A stretch of DNA of 64,000 bases from Pyrenophora tritici-repentis. Taxonomy: Eukaryota > Ascomycota > Dothideomycetes > Pleosporales > Pleosporaceae. Under the pieces are notes generated by a model. That model searched no databases and was not told the origin of the DNA. It saw nothing but the letters and a program-made list of their open reading frames with translations. How positions within the stretch are numbered: the first letter of the stretch is position 1; the number at the start of each line of letters is the position of its first letter. Below are positions 54,509 to 64,000 of the stretch, piece by piece. The position numbers were made by a program, and so were the translations under genes. The stretch is from contig NC_089399.1 of assembly GCF_003171515.1 (NCBI RefSeq), positions 124,001 to 188,000 on the forward strand, in the 5' to 3' direction.

Positions 54509-57500
54509 TTACCGCCGCCAGAAAGTGGACTTCCTTCGCTCACTCTTGACGCTACGGTCTTCCTCTTCACCTGGCTTGGAAAGGCGAAACGAAGGTACCT
54601 TGAAAACTGTAGGCAATCTGGACATTGACGGCAGAGCAGAGCTCGCGTTCAACGGCGACGGCGATCCGGCGCTTGACCTTGCCTTTTGCTGTGTGAGGGT
54701 AGCTCTATATTGCTCCCAATAGCCACTTGGGGGCGAGCTAAAGGTTGAAGACCTTCCACGGTCTTTCTTTGAAGACGTCCTTTCTAAAGCTGATTGTATA
54801 GAAAGGCATTGCGAGGAAAGGTAAAGTTCCTCTTGTGAGATGAGCGATGGTGTCCCAAAAGGAGCAAAGGTACACTGTCTCTCCAAAGCAAGTTGTACGC
54901 TAGACACGGGTGCACATGGGGTGGACACGGCCATGCCGATGGTTGAGGTGACATCGGTTGGCTCGTGGACACTGTGGGTACGCGTTGGTTCAGTGTCAAA
55001 ACCAAACTGGAACTCGTGTTTTAGGGACTGCTGCCGCAATAGCGGATGGATGTGACTCTCTGCTGGACTTATTGGTATTGCGACCGAGACAAGACCGCCC
55101 AATAAGCCGCTTTCCTCTGCATCGCTGGCCTTGGGGGTAAAATGCTCTCCGCAAGTGCTTGACTTTGACGACACTGCACTTGCTCCTTCGCTCCATACTG
55201 AGCTTCCTGTAGAACTAGTGCTATCCGATCGACAGGGAGGCTCACCAGTGCCGATGAATCGGCCCTGATTTGTGGGACCGGCATCAATACTGGCTATGGA
55301 GGCATGCCTGCTTCGTGATGCAGAAGGCGTTCGCGATCTGAACCACGATGTCTCAACCTTGTGCTCGTCGAATATAATCGATGTGGGGGATTGTTGGGAG
55401 TAAACGGAGGACGCCGGGCGTGGCTTTGCGAAAGGCGGAGAATATGGCACTGAAAGGTGTAACTCCTCACCGTATCCGTATAAAGTGGTTGGCGAGTATT
55501 GGGTAGTCGTAAGACTGTTCCTCCGCGAGCTCCGAGTGGACAGGGAACGAATCGCGGAGAACCGCACACACGATTCGCGCTGCGACTGAGACACTTTTAG
55601 TGGTGCAATCTCCAAGGACCCACGGCGGCTTCGATTTGTTGGGGTGAAATAGTCTTCCCTTTGGCAATCTGGTTGTATTGAATAAGAGGTGGCATGGGAT
55701 TCCGAAAGGGTCTCGTCAATCTTCTCAGGTATTTGAATGGAAGGAGTCGCCAAAGGGGTTACGTCTCTGCTGTTTGTAGTCGATATTGCTGGTTCAGCAA
55801 CATAACACAGGGGGTATTCTGGAGTTTCGGCATCTCGAACCTCCTTGGGAGACTGCAGAGCAGATAAAAGATACTGCAGAGTGCCGTATATCAACAGCCA
55901 TCTCACTTTGCGTGCATCCATTGCTGTTATCTTCTCCCCACGCTGGCCGCTAGTCGCAGCATGAACCTCCTCGAAATGCATATAGGCCTGGACGATCTTG
56001 GATTCCGCCATATGCCGGCTTGGAGTGTTTGTCGCGGCTAGCAAAGCATCGCTCATCGCGTGATGGGTATGGGTCTTGTTGTGCTGTGTCGCTAGGGTCA
56101 GCTGCCTCAACGCTTTGTATGAGTCTGTCCTTTTGGGAGGCGGTAGGTATGTTGGTAGAAGCGGCAATGGGTGCGGTTGTGAGTTGAAATGGAGTCTTTG
56201 GTCGAATGTAACGACGTTCTGCAGAACGCATATGCCACCACTTGCGGGCTTTTGTGACGAAATATCAATCGTTGACTCGGTATCTACGAGATAATCGTAG
56301 AGATTTTTGAAGTCATAATACATCGACTTGTATAGAGCTTTGGGGAAGCTAAGGCCCTGTGGCGGTGGCCAATAACCGAACTTGTCGACGTAGAAGGTAT
56401 GTAAGAATCGACGAAATCGGTCAAGATGGCTTCGAGTCGCATCAGTCAGCCCAAGATAGCTCGGCGAGAGGTCTTCTTCAAGGAAATTGCTAAGGGCAGT
56501 CGATACACGCCCAAGATGGGCACCGACCTCGACATGAGCTCTTGTGATTAAGGCCTTGGTGAGTCTCGATATCGCCTATAAGTTGGTATTAGTACTAGTC
56601 TTGATCAATGTACAGGGTCCTCGTACCGCGAATTCTGGGCTGAGAATCAGGCTATCGTTCATGCCAACACAATGGGCGAACGCGTCAACCCAAACGTCTC
56701 TAAGCTTGTAATGCTCTGCGTAGAAGAGACTCGCGAGCGCATAATCAGTGCACTCGACCAAATCCCGATAGCCTTGATTTTCAATGTAATCGAGAAAATC
56801 TTCGCGGTTGTTGACATCGCTAGGCCGGAAGAGACATAACCTTTCTTGGAGATCCACGAAAGCTTGACCCATGTGCTCACCCACTAATGGCTTTCCCAAT
56901 AGGAAGGCGAAGAAGTTGCGAGTTGTGATATGCCACCTGAAAGCATTTTGTCGAGTGACCTCATTGGGCGTAGGTATGAAGAGTTCGACCGAACTTGCTT
57001 GTCGACTTGAATTAGTAAGTGAACTGGGCATTCGCCTTAGCGGTTCGGACGCAGTTGTCGATGTAGATGCAAGCTGAGCATCACACTGACTCAGCATGGC
57101 GCTGCATTTTTTCTGTCGCAATACTGCAAAAGGGATACGAAAAGACGGACCGCGCCGCGAAGCACCCTTTGCGTGCAGATGGACGTAGCAGTCACCATCC
57201 TCATACCACAATTCGGGGTCCTTTCGCGCTGTTAGCAGAGTCTTGGAGCACGATGGCCTCAACATACCCTTCTTAGGCCATGGTCCCAGTCTTTGGCAGT
57301 ACGTGTCAAACCCGACCATCGTTGGATCTTGGTGGGTTGCATTGAAGCGTGGATTGTCGCAGAGCAACTCGAGGACCTTTGTCTCACTGTGGGCGCAATC
57401 ACACTGGTCACGGTATCATGCCCAACAAAGCCAGAGGACATGCGACGGCCTACGACTAGGCTATGACGTGATATCGAAGATGTAAGTGATGGCTTTCGCG

Positions 57501-57645
57501 AGGGAAGCAGTCCGCCCAACGGAGTCACGGAAACTTCCTGATCCACGGACCTAGCTCTACCGATGGAAAGGCTTTGTGATCTCGATGGGGTGCGGCGGGG
57601 ACTCAGAAGTTCGTGAAGCTCCTCAACGCTAGGCTTCCAGGACAT
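54509..57645 (-). CDS. DUF8004-type fungal protein
   Basis: Exons 57454..57645, 56627..57403 and 54509..56575 encode about 1,011 aa. The conserved core covers exons 2 and 3: LWYEDGDCYVHLHAKG, GPSFRIPFAVLR, FRWHITTRNFFAFLLGKPLV, RDLVECTDYALASLFYAEHY, LRDVWVDAFAHCVGMND, SRLTKALITRAHVEVGAHLG and FLEEDLSPSYLGLTDATRSH, then YVDKFGYWPPP. This is the pattern I know as DUF8004 in ascomycetes. The N-terminal exon and the last 500 residues are Ser-rich and disordered (SRRNSLTTTQYSPTTLYGYG), probably phosphorylated. The exon 1/2 junction (50-nt intron, donor GTAGGC, acceptor CCAG) is the least certain part. No membrane segment or signal peptide. Function unknown. Confidence 0.8.
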
Positions 57646-57710
57646 GTCGGGCTAAATAAGAGGGTGCATGCGTGCCGCAGACTGCGATGCTCGACGAGCA
57701 CAGACAGGGA

Positions 57711-58094
57711 TTATCTAGCATCGATTTTCTTAGTCCCTCCGGTGAAGTCGGAACTAAGCAGAAGGTTGTCGCAGCCGCACGTGGGACAATAAGCAAATTT
57801 GTATGTCGATAGACCCTTGTCGCGCCTCCATCCTCGAGCTGTCTTGACTGCTAGGATGCGACGCCGGTTGAGCACCCACTGGCGCTTTTGTTTGGTGTGG
57901 GAGCTTCGATAGATGCCCGTAGAACGGATTTGCGCAATGATCTTCCCCAATGCGGGATCGGCAGTCAGTGGCGTGCGTTGGTCGCCTCCAAGTCGCCGGG
58001 CTTCCCAGCCGCCAGGGATTCGTCCTCGATCCGGGTGGTGTAGTGGTAATAGTAGCGCGGGAGGAAACCGTATCTTCTGAACGGCCCGCGTCAT
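57711..58094 (-). CDS. Hypothetical small protein with CxxC motif (uncertain)
   Basis: A minus-strand frame ending at 57711 from ATG 58094 (MTRAVQKIRFPPALLLPLHH), open for 33 more codons upstream without ATG (including CDLCHRY). It is basic and has a CPTCGC near its end, so a zinc-ribbon-like fold is conceivable. A spliced upstream exon in the 58.1-58.4 kb region is possible. No family recognised; a chance ORF cannot be excluded. Confidence 0.3.
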   Translation of the reverse strand: MTRAVQKIRFPPALLLPLHHPDRGRIPGGWEARRLGGDQRTPLTADPALGKIIAQIRSTGIYRSSHTKQKRQWVLNRRRILAVKTARGWRRDKGLSTYKFAYCPTCGCDNLLLSSDFTGGTKKIDAR

Positions 58095-59869
58095 AATGGC
58101 AATGGCCACATATCGATGACAGAGGTCGCAAACGGCAGCATGAAATGGTTTCTGTTGGCCAAAAGTGACGGTGGTTGTCGCGATATGTGGCACGGCAGTT
58201 GGCGTAGCTGGGCATTTGGGGGGTGGCTACCTGGGGAGGTTCGCAAGGGTTTCACAGCTCCCAATTGTCGCAGCGATCCACCAGCGCGGGTGCGTAATGT
58301 TGACTTGCATGGCGATATCGCGTTCGAGGGTGTCGCCCGTGCTGTCGCCAGAGGGTGCGTGTCGCAACAAAGCAACGAATGATGATGCATATGTTCTTTT
58401 GATGAAGTCGGAGTGGGGAAGCCGTGGTGCCCGCCATGATCGTCGTTCTAGGCTCGTTGCAGGGCTCGGCTCTCCTCACTTGACTAGACCATGATCCCTT
58501 CACCCAGCCGCACACCAGCCATTTGCATCTGGGCCAGCAACAACGCATCTATCGATGCATGCACTGGCCTATCTTTTGCCAACGTTCGCTTGCTGTGGTG
58601 GCTGTGTGACCTGCTCGCCTCACAGCAAAGTCTGGTCTCTCTACCACAGGCATTCCAAACCAGGTACTATCTGCCACGGACGTTGGAATTATGCCTCGTC
58701 TGCCACGGGTCATGAAACAGAAGGTCTGAATCACTATACGACCCGTGATGCCGGGTCTGGGTCTGGTTCATGCCCACAACTTGTCAACATTACCCTTCAG
58801 TGGTGCGACTGGTGTCAGTTCTTTATGCCAAGTCCTGCCTGCTGCATGTACTGTGTACGTCTACTCGACGTCTTCATCTAGAAGTGCAACATCTGGCAAC
58901 TATACCCGAAGTTCTGAGACAGCAATCTGATCATACGACGTTGTACAAGGCATACGACGCCTTGGAGTTTCCCGTAGAGTACGTAGCCATCTGATAAGAG
59001 AAGACTAGTGCTGTGGCTAGAGAATATGCCTGCTCCGACATGCAGCACTGAATTACCAGAAACAGGTATCCCGTACTGCATATGCGGCCAGCCAATTCTC
59101 CGACCCCAGATGACAGGTTGACCACGGACAGCCCGATGACAGCAATACTAGATAGAGCATGCATCCCCCCTTGTCAATGCATCCGCTTCTCTATCCGCGC
59201 GTCCTTTTAATCATGACATCCGCCCACCACACCTTTTTCAATGATTGCGACTGTTCGCCCTAGAGTTGCAGTAGTAGCTTGTCTTGCAGTGAACTGGTGG
59301 CTACCACAACCCTACCTAGACATCAACGCAGCACACAATGTGCTTCATTACTCCAGAGCAACTCCATCCGTACGTTGCTTCAATATTCAGTAAACCACAC
59401 CTCCTTCATCAGCCAACTGAGCTTGCCGCATCTGACTCATCATATCGCTTGGTCAGACCAAAGTCTTGGCGTTTCGTCATCTCCTGGAATTTCAAGCTGC
59501 GTAAATACGAACAAAAGCATCATGTTTTCATGATTCTCTATTTACTGCGCTCAATGCAATACGTGCCCCTATCACTGCACCCCTATTGTTTGGTGTGACT
59601 CCACGGGTTGTCTAGTGCTTCTCTCATACATGGCTCAATGGGGAAAGCGCGCTAGTTGAGAGCCTTCACCCCCGGCCAATCGTTGTCGAGTGACTTACCT
59701 CACTCTCACGACGTGAGGGCCAAAAAAACCAACTTCACGTGCAGCTGTGACCCCACCACTCGATAACGACTGGTTGACCTCCGCTCTGCTCTCTCGATCT
59801 CGCTCTGCATCCGGACGGAACCAGCCGGCTCGCGACTCAAGCAAGACCAGTCTGTGACGATCATTAACA
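58095..59869. other. Intergenic
   Basis: 1.8 kb with only short, overlapping ORFs and no motif. It contains the promoter of the 465-aa hypothetical. Confidence 0.4.
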
Positions 59870-61318
59870 ATGAGTGACATCGCTAGTGACGAGGACGTCG
59901 CGCGATATGCCGGCCACGATGGTCACAGTCGCTCGGGCTCGCCAGAGCTTTGTGGCACGCAAACAGCAAATATCGACAAGCAATCTGAAGGTCCTGTATC
60001 CACTAGTAGCAGCATTAGCGCTGAGCGCGACAATTATACTACTGTGTCCAAGCTCGAGAACAAGCCAGACATGTCCCAGACGACTAACGGCGCGACCGCT
60101 GTGCGGAGCAACCCCGTCGAGGAACAGAAGGGGTTTGAACGAGAAGGGGTCACGCTATCACTTAAATCTCTCTCGACCAAAGTAAGTACCCCGTGTTCAA
60201 TGTATGCTGTATGGAACTAACCATCCTGGTAGGCTCAACATCTCTGTCGCGTCGCAGATGACATTCTCGGTTGCATGAAGAAAGTGGAAGAAGCCATGCT
60301 CCAGTTCAAGCAGTACATACAGGCCGAGAAGGATGGCAACAAGCCCCTCTACAAATGGTCCAAATTCGAAGGCTACCGCGTTATTAGTCGCTCAATTAAC
60401 GATCTGGATGAAGCAGCGGCCAAACTCGAGCCGGCCGATCTCCCTCGTCCTCAAGTCAAGATATACCTTAGCAGAGCGACACAGATTTCTCTCGCCGTTA
60501 GCCAGATTGCTGTGTTTGCCATGGGCGTCATGAGTGAAAAATCCGCCAACTGTATCGATGAGATTGAAGAATCATCTTTGAGTGCTGAGTGCAAGGGTAC
60601 TGCGCACTCGTTCGTCACCACCGAACTGAAGAAGCTTCTGAAGCACTGTGCTAGAGCAACTGAACGTGTATATGCAGCACTTGATCTGCTCAGACAGTCG
60701 CTTACCATTGATGAGTCCTATCAGAACCCTGATATGCCCCTCATCAAAGAGCTCATCGCCGAGAGAGAAGCTCGTCTGCACGCGTCACGCACAAGCTGGT
60801 TGTGGAACGCCGCTGGGATCGTACTCGGGGCTGCAACAAGTGCCGCCATCGGTCTCACAGCAGCACGTCTATACGGAGCTGGTGGTTTCGACCTCGAAAG
60901 TATGATTCCAAGCAGCAGCGTGCATGGACAAGTGATGAATCTCGTTCATCGTGCTCAGGCAGTCACCAACCTCACAGGCGAGATCTACAAGATCAAGTTG
61001 GAGGATCTCGGTCAGCGCTACAATGATCTCGTAGAAGTCTCTGAGTCATATGGCCTACGCATCGACAACCTCGTGGAAGCATTAGGCGTCCCTAATGAGC
61101 AGGGTACCTACTTCTTGTCAGCGCCTTCAGATTCTACCCCAAAGACAGACTGCCAAGTTCCCGAAGACATCCGCGCATACATGAAAAAGATCTCTGCAGA
61201 TGCTAATCGCCAGCTTGAGCGGCTGCGCAGCGAGATGGAGCTCATGCGCAAAAATGTTCACCGCATGGATATCCGCCTTACGAAGCGTCTCGACAAGGTC
61301 GATCGCTATGGTTTGTGA
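59870..61318 (+). CDS. Hypothetical protein with hydrophobic segment and coiled coil
   Basis: Exons 59870..60181 and 60233..61318 encode 465 aa. The first 100 residues are polar and Ser-rich (MSDIASDEDVARYAGHDGHS). The rest is largely helical, with a hydrophobic Ala/Gly-rich segment at about residues 294-318 (NAAGIVLGAATSAAIGLTAA) that could enter a membrane. The C-terminal coiled coil is rich in Arg/Leu/Met (DANRQLERLRSEMELMRKNV). The 51-nt intron (GTAAGT...GTAG, branch ACTAAC) is phase 0. The layout (helical bundle, hydrophobic hinge, coiled coil) recalls membrane-associated or cell-death-like fungal proteins, but no domain is recognised. Confidence 0.75.
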
Positions 61319-61551
61319 GATGATTATGTTGATTGGTTCCCGATATACATTATGGAAAGGAAGTTCTCAGGCGTTCGGAAGCAGAGAGTGCAATTTTACC
61401 AAGGGAGTGGCATGTCTTTTGCCATATTCGTGTATTTTCGGGGTTTGAGTGGTGAATTTCACACCCTAGCGAAGGGTATACGACCAAGGGCATGAAAGTC
61501 CTCACGGCGATCAGCCTAAAGTATAGCGACACGAAACGATATGTCTCTTTC

Positions 61552-62198
61552 TCAAGCATTGCAGTCCTCACAGACTGTCCCATCTGGATTCCTCTTCACC
61601 TCCACGCCCTCATTCGATTCCTTTTGCTCTTGCTCGTCCTTCTTCTCTTCAGCCTTGTCCTCTTTATTCTTTCCATGTTTATCCGAATGTCCCAAATCGC
61701 GGTTAGGATCAATATGATCCCTAACCCGCTGCTTCAGCACCTTGGTCTCTGCATCATGTAAGCCCTCATTATCCATGCCCGCCACAGGAAAATCATGCGT
61801 ACCTGGAAATCCACCCTCGGTCTTCCTATCCCAAAGCAACACCTTCTTCGCCTCTACCTTCTCTCCATCCTCCACTGACACGGGTACATATGTCTTATCC
61901 AACAATCAACCTCCATCACTCATTGAACAAAAAGGTGTTGCAAAATCACATACCAACTCCACACTAAACAAACCCCCGGTAGCTGGTATCAACGCAATCT
62001 CACCAATCTGATTGCCAAACGTAGATAGAAGTTCTTGGCCAAACTGCACCTTATGTATTAGCGCCACGTGAACTATGTACATACGCTCAAGCAAGGTGAA
62101 AACATTACGTAGCCTGCCCTTAACATCCAGCGACATTGCGTGCAATATGTGATTGCGACGCGGGGCAGATTCACAGGCGCAGTTTGTGTTGAGGTCAT
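61552..62198 (-). CDS. Rdx-family (SelW/SelT/SelH-like) thioredoxin-fold protein
   Basis: Exons 62109..62198, 61954..62043 and 61552..61893 encode 173 aa. Exon 1 holds the redox motif in VAITYCTQCRWMLRAGY (Cys19 and Cys22, CxxC). Fungi lack selenocysteine, so the usual Sec of animal SelW is Cys here. Exon 2 is the core of the Rdx fold: FGQELLSTFGNQIGEIALIP and ATGGLFSVEL. Exon 3 has LLWDRKTEGGFP and VLKQRVRDHIDPNRDLGH, also conserved. A Lys/Glu-rich tail (KHGKNKEDKAEEKKDEQEQK) follows and ends in a second CxxC (CEDC), which is not part of the normal fold. Intron 1 is 65 nt (donor GTAATG); intron 2 is 60 nt (donor GTATGT, acceptor ATAAG). Confidence 0.9.
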
Positions 62199-63375
62199 GG
62201 TTGGATTTGTGGTGGATGGATGGATGGATGCTTGCCGAACGTGGGTGAGCATGGGGAGGAAAGGTGGGCGGCTTATCGATAGGCGTGTGGCGTCATTGGA
62301 AGGTGCATTTCCACCATATTACGGGGACTTTGGTGATTTCGGTTTTTGCACGGGGATATCCCGTCTTGACAACGGTGGGCGCTGTATAATCATCGACCGT
62401 TTTTTTTGTGTGGAAACCTTATTTGGCTAGGATGGAGTGGTTTAGTTGATGACACGTCCTTATGGCGGATAAGACACAGATCTTGAGTACGTTGCATGAT
62501 GGGATACGGATTGCGCTACGGTACTCGACATCAGAGGAGCGAATAGAGCAGGTCTCATTAATGGCATCGCATCAGTATAGGGGCAGGTATTCTGAATTGG
62601 CGCGTCTGAAGTGACGGGCGCGTGGAGTAGCGACGGGCGCATGTTTACTCTATGATGACTGATGCTACTAAGCCAAGGTCTACTCATGTAGCGATATGAC
62701 AGAGCTGGAGCTAGTTTTTGATTCTTCAGACACACGAGCTATTGCTGAATGTAAGACACGAGCGAATGGACAAGCGTAGTCCAGAATGTAAGTCAATATG
62801 TGCATAGGCAGGCGGTCTCGAAAATACGAGAAGCGGGACGCATGATCCTCTTACGAACATGCCACGGTTAATGTCCATGGTCTAGCTTGCGTCCAGACTG
62901 CTATAGTCTCGGCAGTGGGGGACCTAAGATGCAGACGTCACGAGGAGTGAAGATTTGTAGATTCTGTCTGTCGCGTTCTCTGTTTACTTAGATGAGTACT
63001 CGATGGATGTGATCGTCGTTACCAGAGAACTATAGGTACAATTTGAACGGTTACGCGTCTGTCGATAGGATAGGAGTAGGAAACAAGATGGGTAGGTAGA
63101 TATGGAACCACAAATGCTGATCGCTAACTAGAGGGGAAATGCGGGTCACCGAAGGCCGTGCACACCAGGGTCCAGGTGCTGTAATTTGCGGAGATACTCC
63201 TAGATTTCAGAGAACAACTCTTGCGCCCAAACAACAACTCACTCTACGAGAAATTCTGGTGCCTCGATTCCTTCTCCGCCATCGCCTGATTTACCGTGTT
63301 GTGCGATATTGCTGCAATCCTCAACGATTGCATTGAAACCGAGTCCAGCCCCCAACTCCTTTACCGACCGCCATC
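62199..63375. other. Intergenic, divergent promoter of Rdx gene and ERG9
   Basis: 1.2 kb without recognised gene; only short ORFs. Confidence 0.45.
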
Positions 63376-64000
63376 ATGCCGAGCCCCATGAGCATTCTCT
63401 ACTACGCTGTTCACCCCAGTGAACTGCGCTCTATCATCCAATGGTATGTGACACAATCGATGCAGGGCTTTCGCATGCGTTTGGGGGTTTGCGCAAGTCA
63501 GGAATGCTGCTAACGCCGCCACAGGAAAGTATGGCACAACCCCGTACACGAGCGCAACGAGGCGAAAGAAAGCGAATCCCTGAAACGATGCTTTCACTTC
63601 CTCAACAAGACAAGCCGTAGTTTCGCCGCCGTCATCCTCGAATTGCACCCTGATCTTTTGGTGCCCGTCACACTATTTTACCTGGTACTGCGAGGTCTCG
63701 ATACCGTGGAGGATGACATGACCATACCTCTGGCGAAGAAGGAGCCTATTTTGCGCAACTTCCAGGATCTCCTAGAGCAGGATGGATGGAACTTTACCGA
63801 AAATGGCCCCAACGAGAAGGACAGGCAGCTTCTGGTCGAGTTCAATGTAGTGATTGAGGAGTTCAAGAAGATCAAGCCAGCCTACCAGGAGATCATCAAG
63901 GACATCACCAAGCGCATGGGTAACGGCATGGCCGACTACGCGAACAACGCTGAATTCAATGCTGGTGTAGACACCATCAAGGACTACGAACTCTACTGCC
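63376..64000 (+). CDS. ERG9: Squalene synthase, 5' part (runs off the window)
   Basis: Exon 1 (63376..63443) encodes [20 protein letters not shown] and splices (donor GTATGT, 81-nt intron with GCTAAC branch, acceptor ACAG) to exon 2 from 63525. Exon 2 reads [16 protein letters not shown], then [20 protein letters not shown] and the first Asp-rich motif [13 protein letters not shown], which binds Mg-diphosphate of farnesyl diphosphate. About 181 residues are present of the usual 450-500, so the second Asp motif and the C-terminal ER membrane anchor lie beyond the window. It makes squalene from two farnesyl diphosphates, the committed step to ergosterol. Confidence 0.95.

Noticed and set aside
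1..64000. tRNA, rRNA, CRISPR array or secondary-metabolite cluster
   Set aside because: No B-box-like GGTTCGANNC with matching arms was seen, no spaced direct repeats, and no PKS/NRPS/terpene core gene other than sterol ERG9.

Overview
The window is nuclear DNA of a filamentous ascomycete, most likely a dothideomycete of the order Pleosporales. Genes are interrupted by short GT-AG introns of 43-170 nt with CTRAY-type branch points. Gene families fit this assignment (fungal raffinose-synthase-like GH36, RTC5, DUF8004-type protein, AA1-like small secreted protein), and several dead genes carry C:G-to-T:A nonsense changes of the kind left by repeat-induced point mutation (RIP). No rRNA, tRNA or CRISPR array was recognised.

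Layout. 0.7-2.3 kb: COX10. 2.7-11.2 kb: a decayed accessory stretch with a sugar-transporter remnant, a diverged tandem duplication carrying two small secreted-protein candidates, a protein-kinase pseudogene containing a MITE, an intact epoxide-hydrolase-like gene and a phosphatidylserine-decarboxylase-like pseudogene. 11.7-12.0 kb: a second MITE of the same family and a long hairpin. 12.0-26.7 kb: a 536-aa hypothetical, mitochondrial bL36 (RTC6), RTC5, an unusual E2 ubiquitin-conjugating protein, N-myristoyltransferase and a single-pass EGF-like membrane protein. 26.7-29.7 kb is gene-poor. 30-44 kb: a disordered hypothetical, mitochondrial TyrRS, GH36, a DCAF7-like WD40 protein, CAB4-type PPAT and an F-box protein. 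45-49 kb: two hypotheticals. 49.8-51.9 kb: a complete but inactivated pogo/Fot1-type transposon, with an AA1-like secreted-protein gene 243 bp away. 54.5-62.2 kb: a DUF8004-type protein, hypotheticals and a SelW-like Rdx protein. The window ends inside squalene synthase (ERG9).

Most genes are independent housekeeping loci on both strands, with no operon-like or secondary-metabolite cluster logic. Two functional links are visible. RTC5 begins with a consensus N-myristoylation sequence and the myristoyltransferase gene lies 3.6 kb away. COX10, RTC6, MSY1 and CAB4 all serve mitochondrial or cofactor metabolism.

The most unusual object is the MITE in the kinase pseudogene. Its 8-bp target-site duplication supplies CAG|G at both ends, so the insertion reads as an intron whose removal restores the uninterrupted kinase reading frame. 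This is the arrangement expected of a transposon that creates an intron on insertion.
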